A stretch of 64,000 nucleotides of DNA from Streptomyces sp. L2 (lineage in GTDB: Bacteria; Actinomycetota; Actinomycetes; Streptomycetales; Streptomycetaceae): positions 186,001 through 250,000 of the forward strand of contig NZ_QBDT01000001.1 in assembly GCF_004124325.1 (NCBI RefSeq). Reading direction: 5' to 3'. The translations under genes and the position numbers were made by a program. Below are positions 28,318-37,012 of this stretch, piece after piece. Under the pieces are notes generated by a model. It was not told the origin of the DNA, made no database searches, and saw only the letters and a program-made list of their open reading frames with translations. The stretch's first letter is position 1. Each line of letters opens with the position of its first letter.

Positions 28318-30696
28318 GTGACGACCGAGCCCGCACCTGGTGGGGACCCTCGGACCGGCGCGGATCTGACCGCGCTGGGCCGGGTCGTGGCGCGCCAGCG
28401 CGCGGAGCTGGACCGGCTGCGGGACCAGGTGTCGACGTCGGCCGTCATCGAGCGCGCCAAGGGCGCCGTGATGGCGACGACGGGCTGTACCCCGGACGCC
28501 GCGCACGAGGAACTGGTGCAGCGCGCGAAGGCCGGCAACCGCACGCTGCTGGAGGAGTGCTGGCTCACCCTGGGCGCCCTGGTCGACGTGGCGGAGCCGG
28601 CGCCGGCCGGGACGCGGGCCGAGGCCGGGCCGGGTGCGCCGTCCCCCGCACCGGTGGACACCCCGCCCGGCACCGACGCCGTGGCGGAGGTGCTGGGCCG
28701 GGTCGGACGGGCCCTCGTGCGGGTCGGCACACCGCAGGAGCTGGCCGGTTCGCTGCTGGAGCATCTGGGGCCGCAGTCCGGTGCCGACGCGGTGATGCTG
28801 TTCCGGCGGCTGCCCGTGGGCGGGCTCGAACTGATCGGTCACGCCGGCCTCGACGCGACCCTCGCCGCCCAGTGGCACCAGGTGCCGCCGCTCGGCGAGG
28901 TCGCCGCGATCGAGGCCCTCACGGTGGGCGAGCCCTGCTGGCTGGAGGACACCGGCGCCGACCACGGGCAGCACGTCCTCATCGGCGACCGGCCCGAGCA
29001 GTGGCTGTCCCGGGCCTGGCTCCCGGTGACCGCCGGGAACCGGGCGAACGTCGTCCTCGGTGTGCTGCGCCGGCACGGCGGGCCGTTCATGCCGCGCGAG
29101 CGGGAGCTGCTGCGGGCGGTGGCCCGGCTCAGCGCGGGCCGGCTGCGGGCCTTCGACGCCTCACCCGAGCGCCCGGCGGGGGACGTCGCCCACGCCGTCC
29201 AGGCCGTGTTCGACGCGCTGCCGGGCGCGGCGGTCCTGCTGGCCCCGCTGCGCTCCGCCGCCGGCGAGGTGGAGGACTACCGCATCGACGCCGCCACCGC
29301 CGACGCGGTCGACGTGTTCGGCCGGACCGGGCGGGACATGGTCGGCCGGTACATCCTGGAGAGCTATCCGTCCGTCGCCGGCGAACCGCTGTGGCAGGGC
29401 TACCTCGACACGCTCACCACCGGGGCGCCGTTCGAGAGCGAGCCGTTCGCGTACCAGGACGAGGTGGCCGGGGTGCCCGTGACCGCCACCTACACGGTGC
29501 GGGCGGCGCGCCTGTCCGACGGCCTGCTGGTGACCTGGCTGCGGCAGGACCCGGTGGAGCGGCAGGAGCAGCGGCTGGCCGACGTGCAGCGCCTCGGCAA
29601 TCTCGGCTGGGCCAACTGGAACCTGCTCACCCAGGAGATCGCCTGGTCGCGGGAGACGTACCGGGTCCTCGGCCGCAGCCGGGCGCGCGGCCCGGTCCGG
29701 CTGGAGGAGATGGCGGACCTCGCACAGCCCGAGGACGCGGGCGCCCTGTCCAGCGCGCTCGCCGGACTCGTCCGCCACGCGCGGCCGTTCGACGTCCCGT
29801 TCCGGATCCGGACACCGCAGGGCCTACGGCATCTGCGGATGGTCGCGGAGGCCGTGACGGAACCGGACGGCACCCCGGCCGAGGTCCACGGCTTCGTGCA
29901 GGACCTCACCGCGCAGCGCAGCGCCGAACTCGCCCTGGTGGAGAGCGAACGGGCGATGCTGCTGCAGCGCGGTGTGCTGCAGGCCGAGCAGGCACTCGCC
30001 GCGCAGTTGCAGCACGCGCTGCTGCCGCTGCCGAGCAAGCCCAGGCACCTGGCCGGGCTGCGCGTGGAGGTGGCCTACCTGCCCGCCCAGTCCGGCATCC
30101 ATGTGGGCGGTGACTGGTTCAGCGCGATCCAACTCGCGGACGACGCCGCGCTGTTCGTGGTCGGTGACGTCGCCGGGCACGGCCTGGACGCCGTCGCCAC
30201 CATGGCCCAGCTGCGGTTCACCGCCAAGGGCATGGCCAGCACCGGCTCCTCGCTGACCGGGGCGCTGGCCCGGCTGAACCAGCTGCTGCTGCAGTCCCGG
30301 GACGGGCAGATCACCGCGACCATGGTCCTCGCCCGCTACGACCCCGTGGCCCGCGTCCTGGCCTGGGCGCAGGCCGGTCATCCGCCGCCGCTGCTGGTGC
30401 GCGACGGCGAGCCGCACTATCTCGACCGTCCCGTCGGCATGCTGCTCGGCGCGAGCGCGGCCCCGCTGTACGAGCCGGCGGAACTGGTGCTGCGGCCCGG
30501 TGACCGGCTGCTGCTGTACACCGACGGGCTGATGGAGCGGCGGGGCGAGGGCCTCGACGCGGGTCTCGCCCGGCTGGCCGAGGCGGTCCGCCCGTGCGGC
30601 GGGGTCCACGCGTCGCTGGCGGATCTGCTGGCCGCGATGGTGGGGGACGAGCGGCGGGACGATGTGTGCGTGCTGGATATTCGGATGCCGGTGTAG
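28318..30696 (+). CDS. ANTAR-GAF-PAS-PP2C signalling protein
   Basis: A 792-residue cytoplasmic protein. The N-terminus is an ANTAR-like RNA-binding module (STSAVIERAKGAVMATTG, then LLEECWLTLGALVDV, about residues 15-85), followed by a Pro/Ala linker, a GAF domain (about 115-260), one or two PAS domains (about 290-520; the second around NLGWANWNLLTQEIAWS) and a SpoIIE-type PP2C domain (GGDWFSA near 597, GDVAGHG, LYTDGLMERR, final DDVCVLD). ANTAR domains usually bind paired RNA hexaloops to cause antitermination; PP2C domains reset STAS partners. Both in one chain is unusual outside actinomycetes. GTG 28318 has a GATGCT -10-like box just before it, suggesting a leaderless message. Confidence 0.88.
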   Translation: MTTEPAPGGDPRTGADLTALGRVVARQRAELDRLRDQVSTSAVIERAKGAVMATTGCTPDAAHEELVQRAKAGNRTLLEECWLTLGALVDVAEPAPAGTRAEAGPGAPSPAPVDTPPGTDAVAEVLGRVGRALVRVGTPQELAGSLLEHLGPQSGADAVMLFRRLPVGGLELIGHAGLDATLAAQWHQVPPLGEVAAIEALTVGEPCWLEDTGADHGQHVLIGDRPEQWLSRAWLPVTAGNRANVVLGVLRRHGGPFMPRERELLRAVARLSAGRLRAFDASPERPAGDVAHAVQAVFDALPGAAVLLAPLRSAAGEVEDYRIDAATADAVDVFGRTGRDMVGRYILESYPSVAGEPLWQGYLDTLTTGAPFESEPFAYQDEVAGVPVTATYTVRAARLSDGLLVTWLRQDPVERQEQRLADVQRLGNLGWANWNLLTQEIAWSRETYRVLGRSRARGPVRLEEMADLAQPEDAGALSSALAGLVRHARPFDVPFRIRTPQGLRHLRMVAEAVTEPDGTPAEVHGFVQDLTAQRSAELALVESERAMLLQRGVLQAEQALAAQLQHALLPLPSKPRHLAGLRVEVAYLPAQSGIHVGGDWFSAIQLADDAALFVVGDVAGHGLDAVATMAQLRFTAKGMASTGSSLTGALARLNQLLLQSRDGQITATMVLARYDPVARVLAWAQAGHPPPLLVRDGEPHYLDRPVGMLLGASAAPLYEPAELVLRPGDRLLLYTDGLMERRGEGLDAGLARLAEAVRPCGGVHASLADLLAAMVGDERRDDVCVLDIRMPV

Positions 30697-30775
30697 CTCC
30701 GCGGGACTGATTTACGGTGCAGGCCGGTGGGGGCTGGGCGCGCCCACGCGGCGGAGCCGCACATCGTCACCGCCC

Positions 30776-30793
30776 CGCGCCCCTTGGGGCGCG
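30776..30793. terminator. GC hairpin of the intergenic repeat type
   Basis: CGCGCCCC-TT-GGGGCGCG forms an 8-bp perfect stem with a two-base turn, between convergent genes. It shares CCCCGCGCCCCTT with the partial repeat at 7873. Confidence 0.6.
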
Positions 30794-30863
30794 ATCGTCG
30801 CGGCCCTTCTTTGGAAGCGCGGGCCGGTCGCGCCTCTCTTGGAGCGCGGGGCGGGGGGTCTGG

Positions 30864-31346
30864 TCAGTCCGCTGGGTGGCCCGGGGCGATGGGGAGGGCG
30901 TCGGAGAGGTGGAGCAGGGGGCCTGGGGAGCGTTCGCCCCACTGGACGGGGTCGAGGACGAATCCGACGTGGTCGCCTCCGTCGGTGCGGTGCAGGATCG
31001 TACCGACGAACCAGGCCGCCGCGTCCGTGAGCACGGCCGCGCCCGCGTGCCCCTCGGACCATTCCAGGTGCGCGAACTTGTCGACCTCGTCGCCGGTCTC
31101 GCCGCCGAACCGCTCGGCGAGTGCGCGCTGGTCGCGGGTGAGCAGGTGGACGGCGAGGCAGTGTGCGGCGCGGGCCACCCGGTAGGTGTGGTTCTCCTTG
31201 GACAGCCAGACGGTGTACCGCGGCGGGTGGATGGAGCACTGGGAGGCGAACCCGACGAGACAGCCGGCCCGTTCCCCGCCGGCGACGGCCGTGACCACGC
31301 ACATGTCGGGGTCCAGCCGGTCGAAGAAGGCGTTCACGTCCGCCAT
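30864..31346 (-). CDS. Flavin reductase-like FMN-binding protein
   Basis: A 160-residue protein of the flavin reductase-like split-barrel family. FFDRLDPDMCVVTAVAGGER and CLVGFASQCSIHPPRYTVWL match the N-terminal strands; TYRVARAAHCLAVHLL and GDEVDKFAHLEWSEG complete the FMN-binding core. Relatives provide reduced flavin to monooxygenases or act as stand-alone reductases; no partner oxygenase is nearby. Most members of this subgroup in actinomycetes are uncharacterised. There is no signal peptide. Confidence 0.82.
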   Translation of the reverse strand: MADVNAFFDRLDPDMCVVTAVAGGERAGCLVGFASQCSIHPPRYTVWLSKENHTYRVARAAHCLAVHLLTRDQRALAERFGGETGDEVDKFAHLEWSEGHAGAAVLTDAAAWFVGTILHRTDGGDHVGFVLDPVQWGERSPGPLLHLSDALPIAPGHPAD

Positions 31347-31398
31347 GCCGCTCCGCTCCCGTGCCCGTCGGTCCTCTGTCCTCCCCCGCCCCAGCTCA

Positions 31399-33660
31399 TC
31401 ACACGCCCCGGCCCGACGCCATCGAGGAACGGCTCCCGGTCCGGGTGCGGCGGTCCAGTTCGACGGCCAGCGGAGTGGCGGTGAACATCGAGGAGTACGT
31501 CCCCACGGCGACGCCGATGAGCAGTGCGAGGGCGAAGTCGGTGAGGGACTCTCCGCCCAGGAGGGCCAGGGCGGTGAGGATGAACACCGCGCCCATCCCG
31601 GTGTTGACGGTGCGGGGCAGCGTCTGCAGGAGCGCCTGGCCGGCGGTGCGGGCGAGCGGTGCGGTCCGGTCGCGGCGGCCGAGTTCCCTGATCCGGTCGA
31701 AGACGACGACGGAGTCGTTGACGGAGTAGCCGATGACGGTGAGCAGCGCGGCGAGGAACACGCCGTCGAGGGGTTTGCCGAGCCAGGCGAAGATCCCGAC
31801 GAGGATGACCACGTCGTGGGCGAGCGCGGCCACCGCCGCGGTGCCGAACAGCCAGCGGAAGCGCGCCGCGAGGTAGACCAGTTGGGCGCCCAGGGCGACG
31901 GTGAGGGCGATGAGCGCGCCGCGGCGCAGCTCCTTGCCGAGGCTCGGGCCGATGGCCTCGTCCCGCAGCTTCTCGGCCCGGCCGGTCAGTTCGCCGACGG
32001 TGCGGGTGATCTCGGCGGCCTGTGCGTTCGTCAGCCGGTCGGTGCGGACGGTGAGCCGGTCCTCCCCCGCGGTCTGTACGACGGCGTGGGGGAAGCCGGC
32101 GTCGGCGAGGGCGGCGCGGGCCCGGTCGGGGTCGACGGCGGTGGAGGTGCCGTACTCGATGACGCGTCCGCCGGTGAACTCCACGCCGAAGTCCAGGCCG
32201 CGTACGACGATTCCGGAGCCGGCCAGGGCGAGGATGGCGGCGGAGGCGGCCAGCCAGCGGCGGGGCCGGCGCATCAGGTGCGGGTTCCGGCGGGCGAGGC
32301 GGTCGCGGACGGCGCCGGTGTGGGCGATGCCGGTGAGCCGGGGCCGGCGGCGCACCCAGGGGCGGGCGGCCGCGTACTCCGCGAGGACGCGGGTGATGAC
32401 CAGGGCGCTGAGCATGGAGGCGAGGACGCCGATGCCCAGGGTCACGCCGAAGCCGCGCACCGGTCCGGAGGCGAGGAGGAACAGCAGGCCGGCCGCGATG
32501 AGCGTGGTGACGTTGGAGTCGGCGATCGCCCCGAACGCGCCGCGGAACCCGGCGGTCAGGGACGAGCGGGGGGTGGGGCGCCGGCGGGCGGCGTACTCCT
32601 CGCGGGCGCGTTCGAAGACGAGCACGTTGGCGTCGACCGCCATGCCGATGGCCAGTACGAATCCGGCGAGTCCCGGCAGGGTGAGGGTGGCCCCGAGGGC
32701 GGCCAGGGCGGCGTAGGAGACAAGGCCGTAGCAGGCCAGGGCGACGGTGGCGAGGGCGCCCATGAGCCGGTAGACGGCGATGATGAACAGCGCGGTCAGC
32801 GCGGTGCCGACGGCGGCCGCCCAGGCGCTGGCCCGGATGGCCTCGGCGCCGAGGGTGGGGCCGACGGTGCGCTGCTCGACCGTCTCGACGGGCACGGGCA
32901 GGGCGCCGCCGTTGACGAGCAGGGCGAGTTCCCTGGCCTCGGTGTCGTCGAAGGACCCGGTGATCTGGGTGGACCCGCCGGTGATGCCCGCGCCGCAGCC
33001 GACGGAGGGGTCGACCTGCGGGGAGGAGATGACCTGCTCGTCCAGGACGATGGCGATCCGGCGGGCCGGGTCCCCCGGCGGCCTGCACGCGGCTTCCCCG
33101 GTCAGCCGGGCCCAGCCGTCCCGGCCGGCGCCCTTGAAGTCGACGGTGACGTGCCATCCGGCGCCGCTCTGCTGGTCGAAGCGGGCCGCGGCCTCCTTGA
33201 CGTTCCCGCCGGTCAGGGCAGCGTCCCCGAGGCGCAGCAGCCGGCCGGACTCGTCGGGCAGGAGCTGCTCGCCCGGCCGGGCGGGGGTCGTTTGCGCGCC
33301 GGCGTCGGCGGTGCCGAGCACCGGGTGGAAGGTGAGCTGTGCGGTGCGGCCGAGTACGTCGGCGGCCTCGGACGGGTCCTGCACGCCGGGGAGTTCGACC
33401 ACGATCCGGTTGTCGCCGGAGCGGGCGAGGGTGGGTTCGGCGACACCGAGCGCGTCGATGCGGCCGCGCAGCACCTCCAGGGTGCGGTCGGTGGCCTCGC
33501 TGTCGGCGCGGGCGGTGGCGGTCGAGCGGGTCTCCAGCACGATCTGGGTGCCGCCGCGCAGGTCGAGCCCTAGCTGGACGGGGACGGTGAGCGCGACGAA
33601 CAGCGGCAGGGCCACGGCGGCGAGGGCGACCAGCCCTCTGACGCGCAGGGATCGGTTCAC
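31399..33660 (-). CDS. secDF: Fused SecD-SecF protein translocase accessory subunit
   Basis: A 753-residue membrane protein with twelve predicted helices. SecD half: LGLDLRGGTQIVLET near residue 30, external P1 domain (RGRIDALGVAEPTLAR, RIVVELPGVQD), then IGMAVDANVLVFERAREE. SecF half: LDFGVEFTGGRVIEY, short external loop, GYSVNDSVVVFDRIREL. It uses proton motive force to help Sec export from the outer side. Streptomyces generally keep separate secD and secF as well; S. coelicolor has such an extra fused copy (from memory SCO6160). I chose GTG 33660, with GGAGG seven bases before it, over ATG 33681, which has none. Confidence 0.9.
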   Translation of the reverse strand: MNRSLRVRGLVALAAVALPLFVALTVPVQLGLDLRGGTQIVLETRSTATARADSEATDRTLEVLRGRIDALGVAEPTLARSGDNRIVVELPGVQDPSEAADVLGRTAQLTFHPVLGTADAGAQTTPARPGEQLLPDESGRLLRLGDAALTGGNVKEAAARFDQQSGAGWHVTVDFKGAGRDGWARLTGEAACRPPGDPARRIAIVLDEQVISSPQVDPSVGCGAGITGGSTQITGSFDDTEARELALLVNGGALPVPVETVEQRTVGPTLGAEAIRASAWAAAVGTALTALFIIAVYRLMGALATVALACYGLVSYAALAALGATLTLPGLAGFVLAIGMAVDANVLVFERAREEYAARRRPTPRSSLTAGFRGAFGAIADSNVTTLIAAGLLFLLASGPVRGFGVTLGIGVLASMLSALVITRVLAEYAAARPWVRRRPRLTGIAHTGAVRDRLARRNPHLMRRPRRWLAASAAILALAGSGIVVRGLDFGVEFTGGRVIEYGTSTAVDPDRARAALADAGFPHAVVQTAGEDRLTVRTDRLTNAQAAEITRTVGELTGRAEKLRDEAIGPSLGKELRRGALIALTVALGAQLVYLAARFRWLFGTAAVAALAHDVVILVGIFAWLGKPLDGVFLAALLTVIGYSVNDSVVVFDRIRELGRRDRTAPLARTAGQALLQTLPRTVNTGMGAVFILTALALLGGESLTDFALALLIGVAVGTYSSMFTATPLAVELDRRTRTGSRSSMASGRGV

Positions 33661-33727
33661 GAAAGGGCCTCCGGCAGGCATGCCGCGGCCGCCCGGGGCG
33701 GGTCGCGGCGGGGGGGAAGGGACGGAC

Positions 33728-34690
33728 TCAGCTGCCGGGAGGCGCGGGCGGCGCCCGCATACGGTGCCGGTCCGCGGGCCGCGCGAAGGTGGAGCGGTGC
33801 CTGGCGAGCGGCGCGCGGACGCCGGCCCAGTGCGGGCAGTGGGCCGTCCAGGCCGGGAGGACGGCGGCCGGCGCGGCCGGCGTGGGCTGGTCGCGGGGCG
33901 TGTCACGGAGCGCGCGGGCGGCGACCGCGTACTGCCCGCCGGTGGCATGGTGTCCGCCGGCGGCGGAGACGGCCACGCCACGGGCGAGGCGACCGCCCCG
34001 GCCGCCCGAAGGCCGCCGGTCGTCGAGTCGGCCGATCTCGGCCCGGGCCGCGCGGACGGCGCCCCCGGCCGCGTGCCGCCCACCGTCGGCCCGCACGGAC
34101 CGAGCGGCCGCCGCCGCGGCCGGGTGGGCGAGGTGCTGGGCCGAGGGCCCGAACAGGACGGCGAGGAGAGCGACCAGAACCGCGAACACGGCGGAACCCC
34201 CACCGAGTCGCGCGCCGGGACGCCCCGGCCTCGCGCCCGCCGGCGTCAGGCGTTCCCGTGCCGGGCATGCCGGTTCCAGACACACCGGTGCCGGGCGTGC
34301 CGGCTTCAAGCGCGACGGTGCCGGGCGTGCCGGATTCAGGCACACCGGTCCCGGGCGGGCCGGCTTCAGGCGCGTCGGTGCCGGGCGGGCCGGCTTCAAG
34401 CGCGTGGGTACCGGACGTGCCGGCTTCAAGCGCGTCGGTACCGGACGTGCCGGCTTCAAGCGCGTCGGTACAGGACGTGCCGGCTTCAAGCGCGTCGGTG
34501 CCGGGCGGGCCGGCTTCAAGCGCGTCGGTGCCGGGCGGGCCGGCTTCAAGCGCGTCGGTACCGGGCGCGCTGCCGACAGGTGTGCCGGTGCCGGGCGGGC
34601 CGGGAATGCCGGTGCCGGGTGTGTCGCGAGCGTCGGCTCCAGGCGTGTCGGTGCCGGGCGTGTCCTTGGGGCTCCCCGTTCTCGTGTCAT
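33728..34690 (-). CDS. Single-pass membrane protein with basic 10-residue tandem repeats
   Basis: A 320-residue protein of unknown family. Residues about 30-135 consist of repeats of the type PARPAPTRLK (net charge about +3 each), encoded by the 30-bp array at 34261-34590. A membrane helix (AVFAVLVALLAVLFGPS, about 163-180) follows, then an Ala/Arg/Gly-rich C-terminal region ending near HCPHWAGVRAPLARH. GGGGAG precedes the ATG. Third-position GC is high in this frame through the helix and C-terminus. The repeat half is open in other frames too, and one of them reads GTDALEAGPP-like repeats, so the N-terminal frame is less certain than the C-terminal one. It lies between secDF and a response regulator. 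Confidence 0.55.
   Translation of the reverse strand: MTRERGAPRTRPAPTRLEPTLATHPAPAFPARPAPAHLSAARPVPTRLKPARPAPTRLKPARPAPTRLKPARPVPTRLKPARPVPTRLKPARPVPTRLKPARPAPTRLKPARPGPVCLNPARPAPSRLKPARPAPVCLEPACPARERLTPAGARPGRPGARLGGGSAVFAVLVALLAVLFGPSAQHLAHPAAAAAARSVRADGGRHAAGGAVRAARAEIGRLDDRRPSGGRGGRLARGVAVSAAGGHHATGGQYAVAARALRDTPRDQPTPAAPAAVLPAWTAHCPHWAGVRAPLARHRSTFARPADRHRMRAPPAPPGS
34261..34590. repeat. 30-bp tandem array (about 11 copies)
   Basis: Copies begin every 30 bases from 34261 to 34561. The core on the plus strand reads CCGGGCGGGCCGGCTTCAAG followed by CGCGTCGGT plus one variable base. Central copies differ by one to three bases; the end copies are more diverged. Unit length is a multiple of three, so all frames stay open. 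There are no unique spacers, so it is not a CRISPR array. Confidence 0.9.
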
Positions 34691-34712
34691 GTCCGGCCGG
34701 CTCCCCTGGTGG

Positions 34713-35375
34713 TCAGGGTTCGATGAGGCCGGCGCGGATGGCGTACCGGGTGAGCTGGAGGCGGTCGCGGAGGCCGAGTTTGTGCAGGAGGTTCTCGCGG
34801 TGCCGGTGGACCGTCTTGACGCTGATGAAGAGCAGTTCGGCGATCTCCTTCGAGGAGTGGCCCTCGGCGACGAGCTTGAGGACCTCCTCCTCCCGGGGGG
34901 TGAGGATCTGCTCCGGGGGCTTCTCGCCGTCGCGGACCCGGTCGAGGTAGTTGCGGACGAGGACGGTCACCGCGCCCGGGTAGAGGAAGGGCTCGTCGCG
35001 CATCGCGGCCCGGCAGGCGGCGATCAGATCGCGGTCGGCCACGGACTTCAGCACGTATCCGCTCGCCCCCGCCTTCAGGGCCTGGAAGAAGTACTGCTCG
35101 TTGTCGTGCATCGTCAGCATCAGGACGCGCAGGCCGGGCTTGAGCGCGAGCAGTTCGCGGGCGGCCTGCAGACCGGTCATCCGGGGCATGGCGATGTCCA
35201 GCACGGCGAGGTCGATGTCGTGGCGGGCGGCCAGGGCGACGGCCTCCGCGCCGTCCCCGGCCTCGGCGACGACACGCAGGTCCGGTTCGCCGTCGAGGAT
35301 GAGCCGCACCCCGCGCCGTACCAGCGCGTGGTCGTCGGCGAGGAGGATGCGGATGGCCGTGGTCTCGGGCATGGT
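34713..35375 (-). CDS. NarL/LuxR-type response regulator
   Basis: A 220-residue response regulator. The receiver has the acidic pocket RILLADDHA, phospho-acceptor Asp in LAVLDIAMPRMTG and the conserved Lys in GYVLKS. The C-terminal LuxR HTH has LTPREEEVLKLVAEGHSSK and ISVKTVHRHRENLL. The ATG overlaps the kinase stop by four bases, so kinase and regulator are translationally coupled. The stop is followed in the same frame by a long open stretch across the tandem repeats (see findings). The neighbouring dksA-like and mreB-like genes are divergent from this operon and are possible targets (inference). Confidence 0.93.
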   Translation of the reverse strand, partial: TMPETTAIRILLADDHALVRRGVRLILDGEPDLRVVAEAGDGAEAVALAARHDIDLAVLDIAMPRMTGLQAARELLALKPGLRVLMLTMHDNEQYFFQALKAGASGYVLKSVADRDLIAACRAAMRDEPFLYPGAVTVLVRNYLDRVRDGEKPPEQILTPREEEVLKLVAEGHSSKEIAELLFISVKTVHRHRENLLHKLGLRDRLQLTRYAIRAGLIEP

Positions 35376-36325
35376 CATGACTTTCCGGTCGCGGGCACGG
35401 TCAGCCGGACCCGGGTGCCGGCCGTCACCTCGGAGGTGATGTCGAGCGTGGCGCCGATGAGCAGGGCCCGCTCGCGCATGCCGCGGATGCCCGCGCCCTC
35501 GTGTGCGACGCCGGTGCCGCGCCCGTCGTCGGCCACCGCCAGGACGACCGCGCCGTCGGCGTGGCACAGGCTCACCTCGACCCCGTCGGCCTCGGCGTGC
35601 CGGGCGGCGTTGGTCAGCGCCTCCTGGGCGACCCGGTACAGGACGAGTTCGCTCTCATGGTCCAGCGGGGGCAGGTCGGGGTCGAAGCGGCGCGTCACCC
35701 GCAGCCCGGCGTGGGTGGCGAACTCGGTGGTCAGCGAGGTCAGGGCGCTGACCAGGCCGAGGTCGTCCAGCACGCCCGGCCGCAGCCGGCGTACCAGCCG
35801 GCGGACCTCGTCCAGGCTCTCCCGGGTGATCTCCTGCGCCTGGTGGAGTTCCGCGCGCAGGGGCTCCTCGGCCTCGTCCGCGGCCCGCTTCAGGGACAGC
35901 AGGACCGCGGTCATGCTCTGGCCGACCTCGTCGTGGAGTTCCTGGGCGATACGGCGCCGTTCGGCTTCCTGCGCGAGCAGCACCCGGGCGCTGCCGGCCA
36001 CTCGTTCCTGCTCCAGGCGTTCCAGCATGGCGTTGAAGGTGCGGATCAGTTCGGCGGTCTCGCCGCGGCCGCCTTCGGGCAGCCGCCGGCCGGGGCGCAG
36101 CAGGTCGACGGTGGTCATCAGCCGGGTGAGCCGGTCCAGGGGGGCCAGGCCGATGCGGAGCAGGGCCGCATTGGCGACCAGCATGACGGCGAAGCCGGCC
36201 ACGAGGATGACGGCCTCGGTGAGCACGACCGGTACGGAGACGGTGACCGGGGCCCACAGCAGCAGCGCGGTCGCGCTGCCCAGCACCAGGGCGTTGAGGG
36301 CGAAGATCCGCCAGAACAGGGACAC
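35375..36325 (-). CDS. NarX/DegS-type sensor histidine kinase
   Basis: A 316-residue membrane kinase. Two helices near the N-terminus (FALNALVLGSATALLLW and VILVAGFAVMLVANAALL) are separated by only a few residues, so there is almost no external sensor domain and the signal is probably membrane-borne. A HAMP domain, then HisKA_3 with the phospho-His in RRRIAQELHDEVGQS, then a HATPase with TNAARHAEAD and AGIRGMRERA complete it. I chose GTG 36325 with GGAAGG about 12 bases before it; a GTG some 24 codons upstream is an alternative. It is coupled to the response regulator. Confidence 0.88.
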   Translation of the reverse strand: MSLFWRIFALNALVLGSATALLLWAPVTVSVPVVLTEAVILVAGFAVMLVANAALLRIGLAPLDRLTRLMTTVDLLRPGRRLPEGGRGETAELIRTFNAMLERLEQERVAGSARVLLAQEAERRRIAQELHDEVGQSMTAVLLSLKRAADEAEEPLRAELHQAQEITRESLDEVRRLVRRLRPGVLDDLGLVSALTSLTTEFATHAGLRVTRRFDPDLPPLDHESELVLYRVAQEALTNAARHAEADGVEVSLCHADGAVVLAVADDGRGTGVAHEGAGIRGMRERALLIGATLDITSEVTAGTRVRLTVPATGKS

Positions 36326-36618
36326 CGGGGGTGACTGCCTTCCTCGTACGGCACGCGTGCGCCCGTACACCTCGTACCACTCGTACCACTGGTGCGGCCC
36401 GGGCTCCGCTCCCTGGGACACGGTGTCGTCCCCCGCGTCGCCGCGCCGCGCTCCGCCCCCAGCCTCTCCCACCCCACTCTCCCGCGTCGATGGGGTCCAG
36501 TGCCCATTTCGCGGCCTGGAGATGGGTATCGCGCCCGATGGGTTTCGTACGGCGTGTCGGCCAGGGTGGAGGCATGGCCCACCCCGTGAGCGGGCCGTGT
36601 GAGAAGGAGGGTTCCGCC

Positions 36619-36942
36619 ATGTCGCTCGACTCGCCCCGGACCGCATCCCGCCCCGAGCGGCTGACGGTGCACGAGGCCCGGCTGCGCCTGGAGCACGAAC
36701 GTGCCGCGCGGCTGACGCAGCTGCGCGCGCTGGACGAGGCCGGGCCGGACGCGGAGGAACAGGTGATGTCGGCGCAGAAGGACACCATCGGACGGGTCCT
36801 GAAGGAGATCGACGCCGCGTTCGACCGGGTGACGGACGGCAGCTACGGCGTCTGCCGGGGCTGCGAGCGGCCGATCCCCGTCGAGCGGCTGGAGATCCTG
36901 CCGTACACCAGGTTCTGCGTGCCCTGCCAGCGGCACGCCTGA
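36619..36942 (+). CDS. DksA/TraR-type zinc-finger protein (first)
   Basis: A 107-residue protein with the DksA plan on a small scale: an N-terminal helical hairpin (RLRLEHERAARLTQLRAL, EEQVMSAQKDTIGRVLKEID) and a C-terminal C4 zinc finger (CRGC, then PYTRFCVPCQ). DksA proteins reach into the RNA polymerase secondary channel and work with ppGpp; the DxxDxA tip of E. coli DksA is not clear here, so function may differ. GAAGGAGG precedes the ATG. It lies 71 bases before a second such gene and is divergent from the two-component operon. Confidence 0.87.
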   Translation: MSLDSPRTASRPERLTVHEARLRLEHERAARLTQLRALDEAGPDAEEQVMSAQKDTIGRVLKEIDAAFDRVTDGSYGVCRGCERPIPVERLEILPYTRFCVPCQRHA

Positions 36943-37012
36943 CCGGCCCGCCCCCGGGCCGACTGCCCTGTCCCCCGACCCGTCCCGTCCGCTGCCCTGC
37001 CCGAGGGGTGAA

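Noticed and set aside
33661..33681. ATG 33681 as the secDF start
   Set aside because: No ribosome site there, whereas GGAGG lies seven bases before GTG 33660, and the shorter N-terminus fits SecD.
34261..34590. CRISPR array
   Set aside because: Thirty-base units are directly adjacent with no spacers and no cas genes; it is a minisatellite.
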